A stretch of DNA of 46,117 bases from Pseudonocardia xinjiangensis (GTDB taxonomy: Bacteria; Actinomycetota; Actinomycetes; Mycobacteriales; Pseudonocardiaceae). The notes below the pieces were generated by a model. That model was given only the letters and a program-made list of their open reading frames with translations. It did no database searches and was not told where the DNA came from. The DNA is taken from the NCBI RefSeq assembly GCF_012911925.1, contig NZ_JAAXKY010000046.1:1-46117 (forward strand), given 5' to 3'. Positions 41,856-46,117 of this stretch are shown here, one piece after another; position 1 is the stretch's first letter, and the number at the start of each line of letters is the position of its first letter. The position numbers and the translations under genes are program-made.

Positions 41856-42775
41856 CAGCTCGCTGTGACCAGCGACGGCGCCTGGATCGCGGACTTGTCC
41901 AGCTGCCACTTCTGGGCCAGCTGGGTCTGCAGGCCGCTCGTCTGGATCTGGGTGAGCGCCGCGGTGAAGGCGTTGCGGATCGGGAGCTGGCCCTTGGGCA
42001 CGCCGATGCCGATCGAGTACGGCAGGTGCAGGGTGCTGGCGTTGGCCAGCTTGCCGGACTGGTCCTTCACGAACCGGTTCACCGTGTTGACGTCGTTGAT
42101 GTAGGCGTCGGCCCGGCCGGACAGGATCGCCTGCACGCAGTCGGCGTTGTTGTCGAACAGCGCGGTCTGGGCGGGCGGCTTGCCTTCGGACCCGCACTTC
42201 GTGTTCTGCGCGTCCACCAGCGGCACCTCGACGAAGCCCTTGTTGAGCGCCGTGGTGGTGCCGCAGAGCGAGTCGTCGATGCCGGTGATCTTCTTCGGGT
42301 TGCCCGCGGCGACCAGCACGCCGTCGAAGACCTTCGAGTAGGTGATGAAGTCGGCCGACGCGGCCCGGTCCTTGGTCGCGTAGATGTCGGAGATGATGAA
42401 GTTGGCCTGTCCGCTCTGCAGGGTCGGCAGCAGCGCGTCGAAGGCGACCGGCAGGTAGCTGACCGTGAAGCCGAGGCACTCACCGAGGGCCTCGCTGAGG
42501 TCGACGTCGAAGCCCTCGTACTTGGTCGGGTCCGACACCGAGATCGACTCGTACCCGGGCGTGTGCGGGTTGATCGCGTTGGTCAGCGTCTTCCCGGCCA
42601 GGTTCGGGTTCTGCGAGCGCAGCTGCGTGCAGGCCGGCGACGACGCCAGCGCCGGATAGGCCGGGGCGCTGCTGGTCGAGGAGGCGGGCGAGCTGCCGCC
42701 GCAAGCGGATGCCAGCAGGGTGATGGCACCGGCCGCGGCGAGTAGCGCGGCGGGCCGGAGCAGCCGGTTCAGCAT
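41855..42775 (-). CDS. Amino-acid ABC transporter substrate-binding lipoprotein (GlnH-like)
   Basis: A 306-residue lipoprotein from ATG 42775; the frame is open 20 codons further. The signal MLNRLLRPAALLAAAGAIT is followed by LLASAC, with the lipid Cys near residue 25. The binding domain has YESISVSDPTKYEGFDVDLSEALGECLGFTVSYLPVAFDALLPTLQSGQANFIISDIYATKDRAASADFITYSKVFDGVLVAAGNPKKI, as in SBP-bac-3 amino-acid binders. First gene of the operon; divergent from the GntR gene across the FadR-type box. Ligand not predictable. Confidence 0.92.
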   Translation of the reverse strand: MLNRLLRPAALLAAAGAITLLASACGGSSPASSTSSAPAYPALASSPACTQLRSQNPNLAGKTLTNAINPHTPGYESISVSDPTKYEGFDVDLSEALGECLGFTVSYLPVAFDALLPTLQSGQANFIISDIYATKDRAASADFITYSKVFDGVLVAAGNPKKITGIDDSLCGTTTALNKGFVEVPLVDAQNTKCGSEGKPPAQTALFDNNADCVQAILSGRADAYINDVNTVNRFVKDQSGKLANASTLHLPYSIGIGVPKGQLPIRNAFTAALTQIQTSGLQTQLAQKWQLDKSAIQAPSLVTAS

Positions 42776-42818
42776 GGTGGAGGGTTCCTTCGAGGGCGCC
42801 GTTGGATCAATAGTCCGT

Positions 42819-42938
42819 TGGTCGGACCAGCGCACTGTAGGTCGGTGCTGGGACGCAAATCGGGCACCTCAGGGGATCTGACCTCTTGTTTACCGCTCAG
42901 AAACGCGGCTGCAAGTGCCTGAAACTTTGGTCGGACAA
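42819..42938. promoter_or_regulatory. Two FadR/GntR-type operators between SBP and gntR
   Basis: TGGTCGGACCA (42819-42829) is a perfect match to the FadR-family consensus TGGTNNNACCA; TGGTCGGACAA (42928-42938) is a second copy with one mismatch, 109 bases away. They lie 44 bases before the binding-protein ATG and 42 bases before the GntR start, so each promoter has its own site. Confidence 0.75.
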
Positions 42939-42979
42939 AAGAACCACGAACGGCGCACGACGGGCTCTATGCTCAGACG

Positions 42980-43684
42980 GTGCAGCCAGCCTCGGTGCCC
43001 CCCATGCCCCAACGAGCCCGCAGTGTCAGCGTCCAGCTCGCGGCGCACTTCGAGCGGTTGATCGCCACCGGTGTGCTGCGGCCGGGTGAGCGGCTGCCCC
43101 CGGAGCGGGAGCTGGCCGCGAGCCTGTCGGTGTCGCGCGGCTCGCTGCGGGAGGCGATGCACGAGCTCGAGGCCAAGAACCTGGTGGAGCGCCGCACGGG
43201 GCGGGGCACGATCGTCGCCGAGCAGACGGAGTCGGTCAGCCAGCTCTACTCCGAGCTCGACGGCGACACGGACGCCTCGCTCGACGACGCCACGGAGCTG
43301 CGGCTGATCGTCGAGCCCAAGATCGCCTCGGCGGCGGCGCTGCGGTCGGCCCCGTCCAACCTCGTGCAGCTGGAGGACGTGCTCACGCGCTCGGCCCTGC
43401 GGCTCGACGCGGAGACCTCCCTGCAGCTGGACGTGGAGTTCCACCTGCTGCTGGCGCACGCGGCGCAGAACCCCCTGCTCGTCGCGCTGTGCACGATGAC
43501 CAGCCGATGGACCGAGACGGTGCGCCGGCACTCGCACGCCACCCCGGAGGGGCGGCTGCGCTCGCTGGAGGGGCATCAGGCGATCTACCAGGCGGTGCTC
43601 GCTCGCGACCCGGACGCTGCGGCGGCGGCGATGAACGAGCACCTCAGCGTGGTCCGCGACGTGATCGCCCGGCGCACCAGCTAG
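42980..43684 (+). CDS. GntR family regulator, FadR subfamily (FCD domain)
   Basis: A 234-residue regulator from GTG 42980 (ATG 43004 is possible). Winged helix: SVQLAAHFERLIATGVLRPGERLPPERELAASLSVSRGSLREAMHELEAKNLVERRTGRGTIVAEQ (residues 16-80). C-terminal FCD domain: LRLIVEPKIASAAALRSAPSNLVQLEDVLTRSA and EFHLLLAHAAQNPLL with the metal-ligand D/H pattern, and EGHQAIYQAVLARDPDAAAAAMNEHL. The operators at 42819-42938 match its subfamily's consensus, so it probably controls the importer operon and itself. The dehydrogenase genes follow on the same strand. Confidence 0.93.
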   Translation: MQPASVPPMPQRARSVSVQLAAHFERLIATGVLRPGERLPPERELAASLSVSRGSLREAMHELEAKNLVERRTGRGTIVAEQTESVSQLYSELDGDTDASLDDATELRLIVEPKIASAAALRSAPSNLVQLEDVLTRSALRLDAETSLQLDVEFHLLLAHAAQNPLLVALCTMTSRWTETVRRHSHATPEGRLRSLEGHQAIYQAVLARDPDAAAAAMNEHLSVVRDVIARRTS

Positions 43685-43768
43685 CGCGCGGCTCCGAGCA
43701 ATCCGGTCAGGTGTCCGATCCGGAAAACGGGGCCGCATCGGACTGTGCAATGTGACATAGTACTCGTC

Positions 43769-44932
43769 GTGGCTGGTGGGGGACCCGTCGACGTGCTCGT
43801 CATCGGGGCGGGCATGGTCGGCGCCGCGTGCGCGTACTCCTGTGCCGCGGCCGGTCTGCGGGTCACGGTGCTGGAACGCGGGGCCGTGGGGAGCGGAACC
43901 ACGAGCGCAGGCGAGGGCAACATCCTGGTCTCGGACAAGGAGCCGGGCGCCGAGCTGGAGCTCGCGCTGCTGTCGGTGCGGCTGTGGGCCGGGCTTGCCG
44001 AGCGGATCGGGGCGGAGCGGCTCGAGTTCGAGGCCAAGGGCGGCGTGGTGGTGGCCCGGACCGCCGAGGCCGCCGAGGGGCTGGCGGCCCTCGCGGCCGC
44101 GCAACGTGACCGCGGCGTCGAGGTGGTCGACGTGACCGCCGCCGAGCTCGCCGAGCTCGAACCGAACCTCACGCGCGAGGTGAGTTCCGGGGCGTACTAC
44201 CCGCAGGACATGCAGGTCCAGCCGGTGCTGGCCGCCGCCGAGCTGCTGCGCCGGTCCCGGCTGCTGGGGGCGACGGTGCACACCGGCTGCGAGGTGCTCG
44301 GGCTGCAACGGGGCCGGGACGGCGCGGTGGTCGGCGCCACCACCAGCGCGGGCGAGTTCGCTGCGCGGTTCACCGTCAACGCGGCGGGCACCTGGGGCGG
44401 CGACGTCGCGGCGATGGCCGGGGTGCACGTGCCGGTGCTGCCGCGCAAGGGGTTCATCCTCGTCACCGAGCCGCTGCCCCGGGTGGTGCGGCACAAGGTC
44501 TACTCCGCCGACTACGTGGCCAACGTGGCGAGCGGGGACGCCGGCCTCGAGACGTCCGTCGTCGTCGAGGGCACCCGGGCGGGCACGGTGCTGATCGGGG
44601 CGAGCCGGGAGCGGGTGGGCTTCGACCGTCAGGTATCCCTCCCCGTGCTGCGCAGGCTCGCCGCGCAGGCGATCGACCTCTTCCCGTTCCTCGCCGACGT
44701 GACCCTGCTCCGTAGCTACCTCGGGTTCCGCCCGTACTGCCCCGACCACCTGCCGGTGATCGGTGCGGACCCGCGGGCCCCCGGCCTGGTGCATGCCTGC
44801 GGCCACGAGGGCGCCGGCATCGGGCTGGCCGCGGCCACCGGGCACCTGATCGCGCAGACCCTCACCGGTGCGGTGCCCGACCTCGACCTCACCCCGTTCC
44901 GGCCCGATCGCTTCGCCGAGGACGCCGCGTGA
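43769..44932 (+). CDS. DAO-family FAD-dependent amino-acid dehydrogenase (HcnC/D-amino-acid dehydrogenase-like)
   Basis: Catalytic flavoprotein, 387 residues from GTG 43769; TAGTAC at 43758-43763 could be a -10, giving a leaderless message. FAD fold VDVLVIGAGMVGAACAYSCAAAGLRVTVLERG, followed by GSGTTSAGEGNILVSDKEPGAELELALLS (the DAO family's flavin-contact loop), HTGCEVLGLQRGRDGAVVG, VNAAGTWGGDVAAMAGVHVPVLPRKGFILVTEP and the C-terminal FRPYCPDHLPVIGADPRAPGLVHACGHEGAGIGLAAATG. With the next two genes it matches the three-subunit HcnABC / opine oxidase / D-hydroxyproline dehydrogenase plan. Oxidises an amino acid or amine to the imine. Confidence 0.9.
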   Translation: MAGGGPVDVLVIGAGMVGAACAYSCAAAGLRVTVLERGAVGSGTTSAGEGNILVSDKEPGAELELALLSVRLWAGLAERIGAERLEFEAKGGVVVARTAEAAEGLAALAAAQRDRGVEVVDVTAAELAELEPNLTREVSSGAYYPQDMQVQPVLAAAELLRRSRLLGATVHTGCEVLGLQRGRDGAVVGATTSAGEFAARFTVNAAGTWGGDVAAMAGVHVPVLPRKGFILVTEPLPRVVRHKVYSADYVANVASGDAGLETSVVVEGTRAGTVLIGASRERVGFDRQVSLPVLRRLAAQAIDLFPFLADVTLLRSYLGFRPYCPDHLPVIGADPRAPGLVHACGHEGAGIGLAAATGHLIAQTLTGAVPDLDLTPFRPDRFAEDAA

Positions 44933-45207
44933 GCGCCGGGTACCGGTTCGCGTTCGACGGCGACGAGATCGACGCCGAGCCGGGACAGAGCATCGCCGCC
45001 GCGCTGATCGCGGCCGGGCACCGGTCGTGGCGCAGCACCCGGGGCCGCGGCGAGCCGCGGGGGGCGTTCTGCGGGATCGGCGTCTGCTTCGACTGCCTGG
45101 TGACGGTGAACGGGCGGCCCAACGAGCGGGCGTGTGTCGTCGAGGTGGGTCCCGGCGACCGCGTCGAGCGCCAGGAGGGGACCGGCCGTGGCCACCTCGA
45201 CCACTGA
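44929..45207 (+). CDS. (2Fe-2S)-binding small subunit (HcnA-like)
   Basis: A 92-residue ferredoxin-like subunit from GTG 44929, overlapping the previous stop as GTGA. The cluster Cys are in RGAFCGIGVCFDCLVTVNG and RACVVEV: C-x4-C-x2-C, then a fourth Cys 12 residues later, the 2Fe-2S pattern of sarcosine-oxidase-alpha / HcnA-type N-terminal domains. Carries electrons between the two flavoproteins. The next gene starts inside its last codons. Confidence 0.9.
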   Translation: MSAGYRFAFDGDEIDAEPGQSIAAALIAAGHRSWRSTRGRGEPRGAFCGIGVCFDCLVTVNGRPNERACVVEVGPGDRVERQEGTGRGHLDH

Positions 45208-46117
45208 CGCCTACGACGTGGCCGTGCTCGGCGCGGGCCCGGCCGGCCTCGCGGCGGCGGCCGCCGCCCGGCGGTCCGGGAGCCGGGTGGTGCTCGTCGA
45301 CGCCGGGAGCCGGGTGGGCGGGCAGTACTGGCGCCACCGCCGCGGCGACGGCGGCGCCGGGCACCACCAGTGGGCGACGCTGCGGCGGCTGCGGGCCGTG
45401 GCGGAGGGCCCGGACCTGCTGAGCGGGCACTCCGTCTGGCACGCCGAACGCACCGGGGTCGGGTTCACGCTGCACACCACCACCCGGGCAGACGGCCGCG
45501 AGGTTGCGCGCGAGGTTTCCTGCCGGCGCCTGGTCGTCGCGACCGGTGCCTACGACCGTCAGCTCCCGTTCCCCGGCTGGACCACGCCGGGCGTCTACAC
45601 GGCGGGCGGAGCGCAGGCGCTGCTCAAGGGCCACGGGGTCCTGGTGGGCAGGCGGGTCGTGGTGGCCGGCACCGGGCCGTTCCTGCTGCCGGTGGCGGCG
45701 GGGCTCGCCGCGCGCGGCGCGGAGGTCGTCGGGGTGTTCGAGGCCGGACGCCGCACCGGCCTCGCCCGCCGTCCCCTCGCGGTGCTGGGCAGCCTCGGCA
45801 AGCTCGGGGAGGGTGCGGGGTACGCGCGCACCCTGCTGCGCCACCGCGTGCCCTACCACGCCCGCACCGCCGTGATCGCCGCGCACGGGGACGACGCCGT
45901 GCGCGCGGTGACCGTCGCCCGGCTCGATGCGGGATGGAACGTCGTGCCGGGCACCGAGCGGGTGCTCGACTGCGACGCGGTGGCGGTCGGCTACGGGTTC
46001 ACCCCGCAGCTGGAGATCCCGCTGCAGCTGGGCTGCGCTACCCGGCTGGACGCGGACGGGGGCCTGGTGGGAGTGGTCGACGAGCGGCAGTGCTCGTCGG
46101 TGCCGGGTGTCCACCTC
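45188..46117 (+). CDS. FAD/NAD(P)-binding oxidoreductase subunit (HcnB-like), truncated at the window edge
   Basis: At least 310 residues from GTG 45188 (GGAGGGG before it); the frame runs off the right edge. FAD fold [115 protein letters not shown], characteristic of the HcnB / opine-oxidase-subunit-A family. The C-terminal Fe-S portion seen in relatives is not in view. It overlaps the 2Fe-2S gene by 20 bases, so the three subunits are one operon. Confidence 0.9.
   Translation, partial: MATSTTDAYDVAVLGAGPAGLAAAAAARRSGSRVVLVDAGSRVGGQYWRHRRGDGGAGHHQWATLRRLRAVAEGPDLLSGHSVWHAERTGVGFTLHTTTRADGREVAREVSCRRLVVATGAYDRQLPFPGWTTPGVYTAGGAQALLKGHGVLVGRRVVVAGTGPFLLPVAAGLAARGAEVVGVFEAGRRTGLARRPLAVLGSLGKLGEGAGYARTLLRHRVPYHARTAVIAAHGDDAVRAVTVARLDAGWNVVPGTERVLDCDAVAVGYGFTPQLEIPLQLGCATRLDADGGLVGVVDERQCSSVPGVHL

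Noticed and set aside
42890..46114. 1074-codon minus-strand open frame
   Set aside because: Runs across the GntR and dehydrogenase genes, is His/Arg/Gly-rich, and has no family pattern; a shadow.
1..46117. CRISPR array, transposase, integrase, phage or toxin-antitoxin genes, tRNA/rRNA
   Set aside because: Looked for on both strands; none seen apart from the 74-bp cassette pair.

Overview
This is a window of very high G+C DNA with many GTG starts, 4-base ATGA/GTGA gene overlaps, likely leaderless transcripts, two Lsr2-type nucleoid proteins, a luciferase-like flavin oxidoreductase of the kind often F420-linked, an Acg-type nitroreductase and an L-gulonolactone-dehydrogenase-type flavoprotein. 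Together these point to an actinomycete, most likely Pseudonocardia or a close relative (inferred from style and gene content, not from a marker gene). No rRNA, tRNA, CRISPR, transposase or phage gene was seen.

Layout. 1-2.7 kb: minus-strand sugar ABC importer (binding protein, double ATPase, first codons of the permease), with a LacI-type operator-like palindrome far upstream. 3.3-6.2 kb: sulfonate-type (Ssu) ABC operon preceded by a short Cys-ending leader peptide. 6.3-6.7 kb: first lsr2. 6.7-8.8 kb: alpha/beta hydrolase, a decayed gene remnant and a TetR repressor, tied together by a shared operator motif. 9.1-13.9 kb: lactate permease, then an amino-acid permease overlapping a gulonolactone-type oxidase. 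14-17.2 kb: stress group (PPK2, CBS-domain protein, universal stress protein, SRPBCC protein). 17.3-19.3 kb: TetR and Old Yellow Enzyme, divergent around an inverted repeat. 19.4-25.4 kb: the most system-like block: a GntR/FadR regulator and a free-standing Cache-domain protein, divergent from an operon of an Fe-S/CCG protein with a Cys-Gly tail, a GlcD-type FAD oxidase, an unrecognised 95-residue protein and a luciferase-like oxidoreductase, ended by a strong hairpin. 25.7-28.8 kb: DMT transporter, second lsr2, phospholipase-D-like protein. 28.9-33.5 kb: MFS exporter/LysR pair, FAD monooxygenase/TetR pair. 33.6-36.4 kb: SnoaL-like/WYL pair, then a tandem 74-bp start-codon cassette leading into a GH16-like protein. 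36.5-38.3 kb: enoyl-CoA hydratase, Acg-type nitroreductase with two DevR-like boxes. 38.7-46.1 kb: amino-acid ABC importer + RidA + acetamidase/formamidase operon, divergent (around a FadR-type box) from a GntR regulator and a three-part HcnABC-like flavin/Fe-S amino-acid dehydrogenase cut by the right edge.

How the parts fit. Much of the window is import-plus-oxidation modules each beside its own regulator: sugar, sulfonate, lactate, an unknown 2-hydroxy acid or related compound (19-25 kb), and an unknown amino acid or amine (38-46 kb). In the last, uptake, oxidation to an imine, imine hydrolysis by RidA and amide hydrolysis form a plausible pathway. CBS, USP and Acg-type genes with DevR-like boxes suggest a dormancy/hypoxia response like the mycobacterial DosR regulon.
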